Source: Haliclona indistincta
Taxonomy: Eukaryota > Porifera > Demospongiae > Haplosclerida > Chalinidae
Length of the DNA: 64,000 nt
Assembly: GCA_964017065.1 (NCBI GenBank)
Contig: OZ024789.1
Location: forward strand, 7,630,191 to 7,694,190
Reading direction: 5' to 3'
Below the pieces are notes generated by a model. That model saw only the letters and a list, made by a program, of their open reading frames with translations. It was not told the DNA's origin and made no database searches. Positions 10,601 through 23,800 of this stretch are shown piece by piece; position 1 is the first letter of the stretch, and each line of letters opens with the position of its first letter. Made by a program: the position numbers and the translations under genes.

Positions 10601-13600
10601 TATCTTGTGTAGAAACTAAGGTTGGTCAAAGTGATGTTGTACTGTTGATTTCTTATAGATAATAACTCGCAATTGGTATAGTTGAGCCCATATACAGTCA
10701 CACGCTCTTTGTGAAATTCAACAGAGGAAAGACAGGCATTGTGGGGAGTGTAGTAGACAGTGTATTGTTCAGGAGAATAGATCACTTCAGGAACACTCCA
10801 TTGTATCAGAGCTGATGTAGATGTAGCTACTACTGGTAGAGCTAACACTGGAGCTGCTGATTGTGATGATTCTACGGAATTAAGATGTTAAACACTATCT
10901 TTCCCAGTGACTATACTAACCTTTGTTCCTAGTGACTGCACTCACTACAACACGACTACTATTTGATACATGAGTTAGAGCAAGCAGGACACAGCTGTAG
11001 TGATGCCCAGGGTTTATTCCAGCTGTTAATTCTATGAAAGTGTTTTTAGTTCTCCTGTATAAAAAATCATTGGTACAAAAGACAGAATAGTTGATCGAAA
11101 TGTCTTTAAATTGTGGGATGTTGATGACAGGACGAGTCCAACAGAAATCAATGGAGTGACTTCTAGTAGCAATACGAAAGTTTCGAGGAGGTCCAGTGAT
11201 TGCTGGATAAAAATAAAAGAGAAATAATTATCAGCAGGAAAAATTAATCAGCTTGATAATTACAATTTGCAAAACTGTTTCAAACTGTGCAATACTTACG
11301 TTGTTGTTGTGAGAAGGTTCTAAGGTCATTAAGGTTCGACTCATTTCTTCCCTCAATATTTGTAGCAACAACCTTATAGTAGTACACAGAATATTCATCA
11401 AGATTATTCAGAGTGATGTTGTAGTGCTGGTCTCTTATGTTGAAGAATCCAGTGTGATTGAGACCATAAACAGTGTCACTCCTGTTAAACTGATCATCTG
11501 AAGCTGAGGCAGGATATCGGTCATTGCTTTTTATGTAGTAGACAGTGTATTGTTCAGGAGAATAGGTCACTTCAGGAACACTCCATTGTATCAGAGCTGA
11601 TGTAGTTGCTGATGTGGTTACTGGTGGTGAAGCCAGCACAGGAGCTGCTGGTGGCAAGGGAACTAAAAATAAATAAAATCAATAATCAATGTACCAATTA
11701 TACAATTCACTATTGTACGTAATTACCTCTCTCTGTTACTACACTCATTGCAATTGGTGGTCCATTTCCCAAAGCTGTCGCTGCACTCACAGAACAGGTG
11801 TAGTTGGTAAATTGCATGAGTCCTACGATGGTCAGATTTGTAGAGACAGTAACTGTGCGATTGATGACGCTCTGGCCAAGTAAACATATGACTGTGTAGT
11901 TAGTTATTGCAACATCAGAATTAGAATAACTTGGAGGAGACCACGTGAGAGAGATTGTATGTGTAGTTGCTGAAATATTCAAATTTTCAGGAGGTCCAAT
12001 AGAAACTGTAGCATTTGATACAAGTTCTAGTCATTAATTTTTAGCACAATAATTATACAGTGACTTACATGTACTATTTTGTTGTGTAACAACAATTTTT
12101 ACTGCTGCAGGTCCGTCTCCTTTGATTGTTGCAGCCCTCACAGAGCATGAGTAGTTGGCTAGTGGGTGCCATTTTGTGATGGTCAGACTAGTATAGATAT
12201 AGGTGATTCTGATATTGATAACACTTGTGTTTCCTGAACTACAATTGACAAGATAACTGGTGATCATTCCATTACGTTGCGAAGAATTAGGAGGAGACCA
12301 AGAAATGATGACAGTACTGGAGCTGGTGTTTGAGAAATAAACAGACTGAGGAGCTCCACTGGGAACTGAAGATCAAAATAGTTAAATTAATCATTTTGAC
12401 CTAGTCACTTACCATCTTGCATTGTAACCACTCTAGTAGTCGCTGCTGGCCCTTCTCCATGCATGTTGTGAGCTGTAATGTTGCAAGAGTAGTTGGTGTA
12501 TGGTTGCAACCCAGTCAGTGTGGCTGTGTTCTGTGTAGCATTTAGATTTAGCATATGGATGCTATTGTTGTCATTGATCATAGTCGTGTAGCATTGCACT
12601 GAATAGTTATCAATGACATCATTTGTTTGTTTAGGAGGTTTGAATGTGAATGTAATTGATGTTGAGTTATTAGAAACACCTGTAAACTCAGTAGGTGGAC
12701 CTGGAACTAAGTTCAAACAAGTAAATTTGCATAGTATCACCATACATCACTGCTTACTGATGTCATCTGTGAACACACTAATAGTAGCAGTAGAAGTATT
12801 TGAAATGTGAGTTTGTGCTCGTACAAAACAGCTATAGCGATGTCCTGGCTCTATTCCTGCTGTTATCACTATGGAGGTCATAGGACTATTTTTTTCTGTG
12901 AAATTGTTGCTGCAATTAGCATAATAATCAATAAGAATAAGAGCAAATTGTGGAAAGAGAATTTCAGGATGAGACCAAGAAAGATTGAGAGAGGAATTTG
13001 TAGTCGTGATTGTGAAATTCTTAGGAGGTCCCATGATTGCTGAGTGGAAACACAATAATGCAGTTATAACATTACATATCATGTATTACTTACATTCATT
13101 TTTCGAGAAAGTTCTAAAGAAATTAACATCTGATTCATTTCTTCCCTTGGTATTTGAAACTACCACTTTATAGTAGTACACAGAATATTTATCAAGATTA
13201 TTCAGAGTGATGTTGTAGTGCTGGTCTCTTATGTTGAAGAATCCAGTGTGATTGAGACCATAGACAGTGTCACTCCTGTTGAATTCATCTGAGCCTGAGA
13301 TGGGATGTCCTTCATTGTTCACCTTGTAGTTGACAGTGTATTGTTCAGGAGAATAGGTCACTTCAGGAACACTCCATTGTATCAGAGCTGATGTAGTAGC
13401 TGATGTTGTTACTGGAGATGGGCCCAGCACAGGAGCTGCTGGCGGTGAAGGACCTGTTGTGATAATACGAGCTTAAAGAATGTGTAATGAAGTATACATT
13501 GTAGTTCACCTCTTACAGTGACCTGTGTTGTGTTGCTGTTTACAGCAATGAGGGAATTTCCGATTCTAAAATAAACAGTGCAGTTGTACACAAGTGTGGT

Positions 13601-14743
13601 TGGACCTATCGGAGCATATTGTTGAACTGAGCTGTTTTGAGATATTGTTTCTCCTGTTCTCGACACTAGACTTAATGATACATTAGTGATTGGCATGTTA
13701 TCTGTTCTAGTCAAAGTAAACTGGAATAATTCCCTTGGTTGCACAAAACGACGTCTAAACTTTCCGCCACATTGCACACGAAAAGAGTTATATCCATCGA
13801 TACCCAATACTTCGGTAGAGCTTGAAGACACTGAGACACTCAATACTGGAACTAAAATTTTTTATGATAACAAAAAATTTTATTCCTTATGGTTATACTT
13901 GCCTTCCACATTCATAAGTGCTCTTGTACTTCCAGGAACAATATTATTGTAACCAGGAATAGTAGCATTACATGTGATATCAAGTACGAAGCCTCTGTTT
14001 GAGGATATGATGGAGAGATCGAATACATCACTTGCTGTAGCTTCAAGTGGTAAATTGAGTGGTTTCATTGTCACAAAATCAACTGCCTCCCAAGTAAACA
14101 CAGTACCAGGTACACTGCTAGTACTTGTTATGTTGGCTTCTTCTCCAACATAGTAGACACTCCTAATACCATTTGTGAATCCAAGATATGGATCTTGAAC
14201 TAGACATTATGTAAAGTACACTTATATTTACATACATGTATGTTATAACTCACGTTTAGCTGTCATAACATACATTGATTGATTACTGATGGTGTATGTT
14301 TGATTATCAACTGTTACATTACAGTAGTAGGTAGTGACATCAGCTGGACTCAAGTTGGGTAGCATTAGTTTTGATTCATTTCCTCTTGTTGTACCGTTAG
14401 TGGACCACTGGTACTCGATGGTGAAGTTACTGATGTTGAGAGATGATGGATAGAGAGCGAAAGAGCAGTTCAGTATAGTACTGCTACCAATTTGAGGCGG
14501 TGATGAAGATCCTTGTATTATACTAGTGTGAACAGTGATATGAGGAGCTAAAAGACAAAAGCATTCTTATTTAACACTGCATAAAGCATTCCAAACTCAC
14601 AAAATGCTTGACTTTGAGCAACTGTTAACGACTGCAACATCTGCATACAAGCAAATACAATTTTAGTAGCAACAAGGTTTGCCGGCTGCAGCTAATTTGC
14701 TTACCTGCAGCACAATGGCTGAGAAAAACCAAAGACGGCACAT
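4612..14743 (-). CDS. giant adhesion G-protein-coupled receptor A (Ig/FN3/EGF/HormR/GAIN-GPS/7TM)
   Basis: About 31 coding exons encode roughly 2,770 residues. Translation starts at 14743 with a signal peptide (exons 14705-14743 and 14601-14640). Then come three Ig-like exons (14254-14547, 13903-14199, 13510-13851), nine FN3 exons (13094-13453, 12758-13039, 12413-12706, 12069-12365, 11727-12005, 11300-11662, 10921-11202, 10518-10871, 10179-10463), two Ig (9780-10127, 9392-9724), EGF (9222-9341), Ig (8902-9171), an N-glycosylated linker (8772-8845, 8512-8594, 8298-8458), HormR (7992-8251), GAIN (7810-7941, 7667-7761, 7121-7550), GPS (split 7018-7069 and 6863-6969, cleavage site CDHLTNF), 7TM (6678-6805, 6367-6629, 6243-6309, 4612-6190) and a 400-residue acidic Lys/Glu/Asp-rich tail. 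All ectodomain module exons are phase 1-1. Expected at the plasma membrane, self-cleaved at the GPS; ligand unknown. One donor (13902) is GC. Confidence 0.9.
6970..7017 (-). other. 48-bp micro-intron inside the GPS region of receptor A
   Basis: The segment begins GTATAAAT and ends TATATAG on the minus strand. Removing it joins FWDQALD to DGYGGWSTKGC, restoring the usual spacing of the GPS (about ten residues between FW and the next Trp); keeping it adds 16 residues. It has no stop codon in this copy, so it reads through. The equivalent 47-bp segment in receptor B has stops and a length not divisible by three, which supports the intron reading. Confidence 0.75.
9945..10003 (-). repeat. 15-bp coding minisatellite in an Ig-like exon
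   Basis: About four copies of a 15-bp unit encode SSSGM/I repeats in the Ig-like domain exon 9780-10127. The equivalent exon of receptor B (around 23050-23075) has a single SSSGM unit, so the array expanded, or contracted, after gene duplication. The repeat keeps frame and would insert a flexible Ser/Gly loop into the domain. Confidence 0.8.
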
Positions 14744-14994
14744 ATTTTTGCAAACAAGACTTAGCCAGTAGTTTTCAACGGTAAGGTGGTCTTTTATAGA
14801 ATTTTTCATGTACTTGTATGATCGTCTCAGAGATCGGGTGCTGTCCTTCAGATGGTAAACTAACTTTTCTTAGAAAATAATTATGATTTATTTAGTGAAC
14901 ATACAACAACAATCAACAATAGTGAACATAATACAGATGCAAAGACTGCAGACTGCACCAAGTACAAGTATACTAGTACATTCATGGAATGGCA

Positions 14995-15607
14995 GGGGCG
15001 AGCCTGAGCATTGATAGAATTTAGCCTCGTTTGTGTATAGTTGTGTATAACATTGTTATTTGCACCAGGTTATGTGGTGAGCCCAGATTTTAGTAGATAA
15101 GTCTGTATTAATAATTATGTGAACACCAGTTTCACCACAGATTTTTGTGCTATAATGTCAATATTTTTTGTTGATGGTGAATAGAATCAATAGTTTGGTT
15201 ATGTTCAGATATGGTGCACTTTCTCCAACTATCTCTTGCTGAGTGTGTTCCTAGTTGCCTAGGCGTCATGAGAACAATGTACCTGGAAGATGTGATGAGT
15301 GCTCCAGTCGTCCGCTAGTCGTCGCTTTCTGGTAGCGGCCTTGTCGTGTAAAGTTGTTGCTTTTTAGGTGTCTCTGATCTCTGTTGTTGTCGTCCCTGAG
15401 TCATCTGCATCATTGCTAGAATGCCAGGTATCTTGTTTGAAACCAAGCGCCAATTATAATGTGCGCACGTGCTAAAAAGGGCGTTTCCTAGTTACCGGGA
15501 ACATTGAAAACGACAAACGCTACCCCATGACAGATAGATTGATAGATACATTCCCCGCCGCGTGGGCCATTGTGCCAATCAATGTGGGGCTCGCTCAGGC
15601 TCGCCCC
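14995..15607. mobile_element. MITE-like element with GGGGCGAGCCTGAGC ends
   Basis: Perfect 15-bp terminal inverted repeat (GGGGCGAGCCTGAGC at 14995-15009, GCTCAGGCTCGCCCC at 15593-15607). The matching region of copy A (after 3570) lacks it, so it is a discrete insertion in copy B. No coding capacity; target duplication not clear. Confidence 0.65.
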
Positions 15608-16186
15608 AATTAAAAGTCATTACTGAATACTGAAGCAAATAATTTATTATGAAAACTTTATTTCAAAAGTTACCGACAATTAATATGTATGACAGTTAGG
15701 CATGAGCCTATTATTCTTTTAATTTCTCCTATTATTCTTTTCAGAATTTCTCAAAATTTTAACCTATTATTCTCACAAAATTGACTGATTATTCCAACAT
15801 TATTCTCAAAAATTCCGCCAAATAAAGTTTCCTTCGCTTAATCACATGATTGCTCATTAAATTTATGCATTGATAAAGTATCTATAATAAAGATGATTGC
15901 TATAAGAAAGATGATTTAAAGATACATGCATGTATTTCACAAGTACTGGTAAGTACCATTTTTGTTCATGCATTGTATAGAGGCATGCACCGAAATTCCT
16001 AAAGTAGCCTGTAGGCAGTGGCGGATCCAGGGGTGGGCCAGGTAGGGCCTGGCCCACCCAAACTAGCCCAGCTAAAATTTTAAAGTTTTAACTATAGTGC
16101 AACGCTCTTACCGTTCTGAGCAGAGTTCTCACTACTGACTAGCTTTTCTCGCTGCGCTGTACAGCCTCCTAGCTGTTACGCATACA

Positions 16187-16573
16187 CAGTGGCGTAGCCA
16201 GAGTGGGGCCTAGTGGGGCCTGTGCCCCACCAAGTTTCACTAGTGCCCCACTCCAAAATCAAGTCTCCTAATTAAAATTCATCAGTTAATTATAGCACAT
16301 ACTTGTCTTCATGATCAGTTAGTCTAGCTGAACGCACTTAGCTGACTTATAAGCAATACTGGGCTGATCTGTCTGACTGACGGTCGATCTGTGACTTGCT
16401 GCAGCCATTTTAGGCGTGGCCAATGCGAGGCGTGGCTTGTTTACACACGTACGTACGTACGTGTACGTTAAAAAACGTGCATCTCATGAATATTAATTAG
16501 CAAAAAAATTTTCGGGCTCGCTTCGCTCGCCACTTCAGTGCCCCACCTCTGAAAAATCCTGGCTACGCCACTG
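16187..16573. mobile_element. inner hAT-like MITE (8-bp TSD CGCATACA)
   Basis: Ends CAGTGGCGTAGCCAG and CTGGCTACGCCACTG; flanked by CGCATACA at 16179-16186 and 16574-16581. About 387 bp, no coding content. It lies inside the 16016-17076 element. Confidence 0.9.
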
Positions 16574-16587
16574 CGCATACAACTATC

Positions 16588-16949
16588 TAGTCTAGCAGCT
16601 AACCCTCCCGCCTACTGATAATTGGATGGACGGCGGAGAGGGTCTAGCAAACATTGCCATTCATTGATTTTTAATGAATAATAATGAAGTAAACCGCGTT
16701 ACGATTAGCTGGGCGTTGCCTCCAACCGCGTGTACTACACTGCTTCTAGTTCAGCTGCATGTTTAATCATAATTATTATTCATAATAATAACAACGCCAC
16801 GAAGAATGAATATCATTTTCCTCTGGGAGGAAAATGATATTCATTACGAATCTGATTGGTCAGTTGAAAACTATGAATGGCAATGTTTGCTAGACCCTCT
16901 CCGCCGTCCATCCAATTATCAGTAGACGGGAGGGTTAGCTGCTAGACTA
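16588..16949. mobile_element. inner MULE-like element with long TIRs (9-bp TSD ACAACTATC)
   Basis: Two inverted arms of about 75 bp (left from 16588, right ending 16949; outer ends TAGTCTAGCAGCTAACCC and its complement) enclose a short AT-rich centre with its own palindrome near 16810-16845. A 9-bp direct repeat ACAACTATC flanks it (16579-16587 and 16950-16958). Long TIRs with a 9-bp duplication are the pattern of Mutator-like elements. No ORF. Confidence 0.85.
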
Positions 16950-17891
16950 ACAACTATCGCGTTTTAGCGTGCCAGAGTCGATTATTACGCCCCTCATGAA
17001 TATTAATTCGCTAAAATTTTGCGGCTGCGCGCCGCACATTGGCCCACTCTATCGTATTTTCCTGGATCCGCCACTGCCTGTAGGTAGCTAATTATCTAGG
17101 CTTTGATAGGCGTCTACACACCCTCAGAGATGTCCTGCAGTTTACATGAAATCTACAAGTACGCCGCCGGCTATTGCTGCCAGAGAAGTGTAAGATGGCT
17201 GTCAAGGTGAGCCAGCCATAACTCAAGAACGAAAGCACTTTAGCAAAATCCGCGAGTCACATTGCAAGCCATTGTCGTGCTTAGCCTCACGGTTCATACC
17301 TTAGACAGAATGAACGTCATTTACTGCTTCCATCGGCTTCCATTCATCGTCCTGATGATGCACACGTGACCATGGGTGATCGAATTTGACCGATTATTCT
17401 CGAATATTCTCAAATTCTTTCAGTTACCTATTATTCTAAAAATTATTCCGGCATAATAGGCGCATGCCTAATGACAGTTGTATAACGAAAATAGTATATC
17501 AGCCAGTATAATCTGTCTTAGCCTTTCAAGCTGATGTAGTAATGTTCTTGTTTAGCTCATTCTGAACTTATAATTTTAGCTTCCTAGATTGTATAATAGA
17601 AATTTTGTCAAAAACTTTTGAAGGACCCTTTAGTAAATGTGTACATTTTTATTCTGAAACAACAGATGATGATGAAAAATAGAAGCTTAGGAAAGGAATG
17701 TTCAACAGAGAGTAGTGGATATAAAACCCACATAGCGTTGTATTATGTACTTTGGTAACTGAATTGCATTTTAATTGCTACACGAAGAAAATTGTTACAG
17801 ACAATTCTACTCTACTTGAGTACATAATTATTATGAGCTTGTTTTACAACTATTTTTTGATATTCATAAAAAGTCATTGTTTTCTGCAAAA

Positions 17892-20800
17892 TCATTGATC
17901 GGATGATGAAAATATAGAACCTGCTTCCATATTACTGGCAATGCTTTTCTCTCCTGCAGTTATTATCTTTGTCTGGCTCACGTCCCCAGTTATCTCTCCT
18001 TTTTGTTCACCAAACTTTTTTGCTTCAGGTGACACTTTATCAGCTTGAGCAGCCTCTTTCTCGCGTATGTCATCCATGGGCTTTGGGCTATCCGGGGTTT
18101 CAACTGTGCAGCTCTTTGCAGCACAGTCGCTGGTGACCAATTTTGGACTAGGCTCAGTGGGGCTTGGTTCATCCTTTTCGTCATCTTTATCAGAGTTAAG
18201 ACCACCTGGTTCTCCATCTTTATTATGTTTCTCAGAAGTGTGCGTGCTAGGCTTTACATCCACTTGCTCATTCTCTTCAGCTTCTTTTACTTCATCTTGT
18301 TCATCTCTCATTGAGCTATTTGCAAGTTTTGCATCATTTGTGTCACTGTCTACAGTCTGCTTCACCTTGTCACCATTATTGGACTTTAGACCATCCTCTT
18401 CATTATGCTTCACTTCTTCCGGCTGGTCACTAGTACCAGACCAGTCCGGCTTATCATCTCTAGTAACACTATCAGGTTCATCTTTTTCAGTATTTTCCAC
18501 TTCATCTTGCTGATCATTGGTACTCGACTTTACATCATCAGTATGCAGCTTTGCTTTTACTGGGTCATCCAGTTTCACATCTGTATGTGTACAGTCAGGA
18601 TTAGCATCTTGTTCATCATGTTTAATTTCATGCCTGGTAGCACAATTTGGCTCTTCTTTTTCAGTAATTTTCACTTCATTTTGTTGATCATCGGTACCAG
18701 AATTTGGATCATCCGAATGTGCATTTTGCAGTCCACTGGTAGCAGACTTTGGACTGTCAGCTGCAGCATTTACTGGCTCATCTTTGTTAGCAGTCATTGT
18801 CACAGGCTGCTCATTAGTATCTTCAGGTAAAGTTTCCAATAGCACAAGACTATGTGGTTCACTAGTGTTTTCATTTTCAACAGCTTCTTTGATGATTGAT
18901 GTAGCTATTTCAGAAGGTAGAACTTTGTCAACAACGCTCATTTGTAAAGTTGACATCTCGTAGTCATTGCTTCTAAATGCAACACTGTCTTGGTGTGTTG
19001 AGCTCTGTTGCTTGCGATTGGCAGAGCGTCGATTGTGCCAAATTTGACTGATACCAGCAGTAGATGTGAACCCTGACATGTCTTTGCCTGTAGCCGTTTT
19101 GAACCACCTTGCCCATGTCATTCTGATATCCTTTGAACGTAAAGTCTGTAGACAGAAGACCATGACTCCTTGAAAAGCTGTGAAGATGATGAACAAAGCT
19201 GAGAAAGTGTCACGAACAGCAGACACATTGATGCCTTCTGTAGCTGCTAGTCCGATTCCCCAACCAAGACCAAAGAGAACTGACAGAGTTACTGCCGCTA
19301 TTAGTTGCTGTTTAGTTGTAACTCGAGCCTTTCTGTCTTGTCCACCTTTATGACAGTTCTTGCAGATGAGTGTGAACAGAATAACAGAATAGACAATCCA
19401 GTTGAACACATAGATGACAACAAATGGCACTATCACACCGATATAAAAGGGAATACCATGTGCACGACACCTGAAAATTATTGTGATAATCCACCCATTT
19501 TGTAATAAATAGCATTGTTACTTACACATTAGGATGCATGTAGGATTTTGGATTAGGAGCAAAACAGAACAATACTACAAACACTGGAACAACTAAAATG
19601 GATGAAATTGCACAGTTAGGAAAAAACCAGTAGTTTTTGCATTTTCCTTACCCCAGCATATAATAGTTGCTTTGAAGACATAGTGGCTGATAGTGTGTCC
19701 CAGTACGACCACTAGCTTTAAGTAGAGGTTGATGGCTTCAGCTGCCATTACCATGAACACTACTAGCATGAAATACTGCAGCACGATGGAGACTATGGCA
19801 CACAGAGGAGCCACACTGCTGCTGTGGACAGAGAAGATGAACACAACATACAAACCAAGCAGTGAGAAACAAAGATTCAGCAACAGTTGACCATGATCAG
19901 AGAGCCGAAGTTTTCTAAAAATCAGTTAGAAGAAGACATGGAACAAAACTTTGCTTACTTTGTGCCCACATATGAAACAATCGTTAGCAGTAAACTGACT
20001 ATGGAGAGTACCACTCCAATGTATGACACTGCCTCCAAGAAATAGTCCTCTGGTCGACTAGCTATCTCATTGATACCAAAATCCGGAGAGACATCCTGAG
20101 AGTACACATGCCAACACAAAATTAATTGTGATCATTATAACCGGCTGTTTGACATACTAGTAGAATAGCAAAATTTGTGAGATGGTCACACATACAAGTG
20201 ACCTCCATGTCTGTTGAGCTATTCATAGTCACACAACCTTCAGTTGACCAGCTTCCATAGCCATCTGAATAGTACTAAGTCATTTCTGATAAAAAATGAT
20301 TGTATTTATACCATCTAGAGCTTGATCCCAGAAAGAGCAAGCTGGATCACTGCCATTGCTGTTCTAGATAGACACATTCACAACAAATTTGTTATAATGC
20401 ATTCTAGTAAGCTCACTGGATTCTTGCGAAAAGTGGCTACCATGGGTGGGTTAAGATTCTCCACTTTGTTTACTCCCACAACTCCAGCAGCTAAAATGAT
20501 ACTAGCTACTTCTGTATTATTAGTCTCTCTTCTCAGGAAGAGTGAGTTAGTAACAAACACAGACAGAGTCACTCTTGTGCCGCTTGCTTTTTGAAGCAAG
20601 TTACTTGGTAGAGACATTGAGCCAGCTGATCTTACACTGTTCATCATGTTTAATAATAATCCACTGTTGTTAATGCCTTGATCCATGAAGCCACTAGAGA
20701 CAGCACTGAAATTGAGCCCATTGAATGTCATTGGGTCTACTTTCTGAACAGCAATAGCAAAAGTTGATTGTATGACAAAAGCTGAAGTTTTGTTTTCTGG

Positions 20801-23800
20801 GATAGGAATTCCCTCGCTCACTCTCTCAAATGCTTCCAGTAATCTACAGAAACAATATGTAATGTTGTATAGTGCAATTCACTAAGAGAAAAATTCCGTA
20901 GTATGCAGAAGATTTTTTCTCATACTTGGCTGAACTGTTTGCATCATTTTGACTTTCTTGAAGCACTTCAGGTTCTGCTCTGATAATGTTATCCACAATA
21001 CCGAGAAACTCATTTGATAACTGCAATGACAGGATAAAATGACTTCTAAAGCTAGCCAGTGTTAGCACCGTTTCATTTCCCTTGACATCAGCAGTAGAGG
21101 CAACTAGCACGGTGACAGATGCTGAGACCTCATCACTTTTAATCTCATTAGATGAATCTGTAAATACTTCAAGCTTGTCTAGTCTTTCTTCAGTTCTTAA
21201 CTGCAGTGCATATGAACGTTCATTACAGCAAATCATGAAATATTTTGAATACCTGAGACAACTGACAAATTTCTCTAGCAGAATTACTCAGGTTACACGG
21301 TGCTATGTGTGGTGAGCTCCATTCTGCTCCATTTGTGAAGGACCCTCCACAGTATCGAGAGCCAACCTGTGCTGTGATATTTAGATTCCCACAAGGACAC
21401 GTTACCACTGCAGTGTCTCCCAAATTAGTCTCCGGCCAAGTAATAATAATGGTTAAATCGGTCCTATTTTTAGAGATAGATGGTATTTGGGTAGTAGCTG
21501 TGCTACAGCCATCTATAAACATAGCAGACAATACCACTGAAAACATTGAATATACGACTAACCAAATCTATCCACGTCAGTGACATTTATACTAATTTGA
21601 ACTCCGAGCTGCTTCTCAACTTTTTCCATCTCAAGAAGCACTTCTTGTCTCAGTTGTTCACTACCACCGTCATCAGTAATCAATGTGATTATTATAGGAA
21701 TACCATTATTAATCCTATATAATTGTTACTGTAAGTTACAAACATATATTATATCTTACTCATTCATGATGTTCAGCTGTTCTACAAAGAAAAACGATGC
21801 ATTGATAGCAAGTTTGCTGCCAGCAAGGGCGTTGTTGATCTGCAGAGCATATGCATTGATGAATAATTTCACAATCTAGAATACCCGTTGTAAAAGATTT
21901 TCTGCATCAATCTCAGTCGTCTCATTTTGCAATATGAACGCTTCGTACTGAACAACATCTAACATATAGATGCATAAAAATTGATCAGCATCCATGCTAT
22001 ACAAACCTTTTATATTAACCAATACTGTGTGTGACCTTGCAGTGCCAGCAGTGTTGACTGCCTCACAATAGTAGAATCCTCTGTTATTTGGTCTTAGCTC
22101 CTCAATTACCAGATTAGTAGATGCACTGCTGCTTTCTAATAATTTTCCATCCTTGTACCAGTGGATCTCAGGTTCAGGATAGCCCTCGGCAACACAGGTG
22201 AGTCTCACAGTACTGAAAAGCTGGCTGGTTGTATTTTGAGGTTGGTTTGTGATTTGTGGTTTAAAAGCGCTTCTTACAACTGTAAAATAAAGAGAGTACA
22301 GTGTGTGGTCAAGCATCTGAGTGAGCTTACCTATGTTGCAAGTATCTCCAGCAAACTTTGAAAGACATTTACACATAAATCTGTCACTCAGACTCAAACA
22401 AGTGCCTTCATTTTTACACGGACTGTCAGCACAATAGTTTACCGGTGGAGCTGTGTATAGTGAACATAAAATTTTGCAATGTATACTTTGCATACTTACG
22501 CATCTCAACTGTCAGAGTAAAAGGATCAGAAAGCACAGCTGGAGATGTAGTCCCACTCTGTGCTATGCAAGAATAAATTCCCTGATCACTTTCTCTGAGA
22601 TTGCTGATAGTTAGTTTGCTCTCTATCTGCTGAACTCCGGGTAATTTAGATGAGCGAAATCCAACAGACTTTGAAGTTATCAGCACACTGTATCTTTGTA
22701 GCTGCTCAATGTTTAGAAATTGCCCTTGTCTTCTCCATGAGATTTGTGGTCGTGGGATGCCATCAGCAGTGCAGTTAAAGGTCACAGTTTCACCAGTGGT
22801 TCTTGTCACTGGGAAACCCTCAGTGTACAATAATTTAGCTGGAACTGTAAAAGGTCAAGTTTAAGAACTACAGATGATGAATTTTTGATGCTTACCCAAC
22901 ACGTCAAGATAAACTGTTTGAGAATGATTACCAGCTGAATTGCTGACTGTGATTGTATAAGCTCCGGTGTCATTCAGTTGAGTTTTAACAATTGTTAGTG
23001 TTAGGCGATCAGCTGACAACAATGTCATGCTAGTATTGTTTATTGTGCTAGACATTCCAGATGAAGACATGAAGTTCCAAGAGATGTTTTCCACTTGAAC
23101 TGATGGGTCTGCAACTTTGATGGTGAATTGTATCACAGCATTGCTGCCTCTGACAACCTTAACATTAGAACGTACAGCAACTACCACTGGTACAACTATG
23201 GAAGAAACAAATAATTGATCAGTGCAGCAGAATACACGTACTTTACCATCTTCACTAGTGACTCCACTGATGACTCTGGTTGGGTTGCTTCCAATGTTGG
23301 ATACAGCAGATACATTACATGTGTATTGCTGCCCTGGTAGTATACCACCTGATATTTGTATGCCGGTAGCATTAGTTATTACTAAATAGACAAAGCCTCC
23401 AATGTTGCAGTAAACCCGATAAGTAATTGTGATTCCGTTGAATCGTGGAAAGTTAATGACAGGTCGAGACCAAGAAAGATTGAGATAACGAGATCTGGTT
23501 ATGATCATAAAATTCTTAGGAGGTCCAGTGACTACAGTTAAAACAATCATGGTTTTTATACATCGAACGCCTTTCAGTTCTTACCTCCTTCTGGTATTTT
23601 TGTTCTAAATTCATTAACGATTGACTCATTCCTTCCCTCAGAATTATTAGCAACCACTTTGTAGCAGTATGCTGTGTAGAAAGTAAGGTTGTTCAGAGTG
23701 GTGTTGTACTGCTGATTTCTTAAATAAATGAGCTTAGTATGGTTGATTCCATTTACAGTGACAGTCTTATCGTAGAACTCATCTGAAGAAAGGCAGGTAG

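Larger units (their letters stand above)
3470..14870. repeat. tandem segmental duplication, copy A
   Basis: The non-coding start of this block (about 3490-3570) matches the stretch at 14895-14960 almost base for base. From there the whole block, including the adhesion GPCR gene exon by exon and its introns, is paralogous to 14870-28000. Copy A carries an extra insertion (about 3969-4484) not found in copy B. The junction between units is near 14870, at a shared CTTAGAAAA tract that also recurs near 27985. Confidence 0.85.
16016..17076. mobile_element. nested hAT-like element (8-bp TSD CCTGTAGG)
   Basis: Ends CAGTGGCGGATCCAGG and CCTGGATCCGCCACTG form a perfect terminal inverted repeat, flanked by CCTGTAGG on both sides (16008-16015 and 17077-17084). 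CAGTGGCG-type ends are characteristic of hAT-derived MITEs. It contains two more insertions (16187-16573 and 16588-16949). Confidence 0.9.
15697..17470. mobile_element. outer hAT-like non-autonomous element (8-bp TSD ATGACAGT)
   Basis: Starts TAGGCATGAGCCTATTATTC and ends with the inverted counterpart (ATAATAGGCGCATGCCTA). Direct repeats ATGACAGT flank both ends (15689-15696 and 17471-17478), the 8-bp duplication typical of hAT transposition. The paralogous spot in copy A (around 3635-3650) reads as one uninterrupted, slightly diverged site, showing the empty state. Its interior has been hit by at least three further elements. AT-rich arms with repeated TATTATTC; no transposase recognised. 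Confidence 0.8.

Noticed and set aside
20265..20311. Apparent nonsense codon and frameshift making receptor B a pseudogene
   Set aside because: An in-frame 47-bp intron with proper borders explains it, and the rest of the gene is intact.
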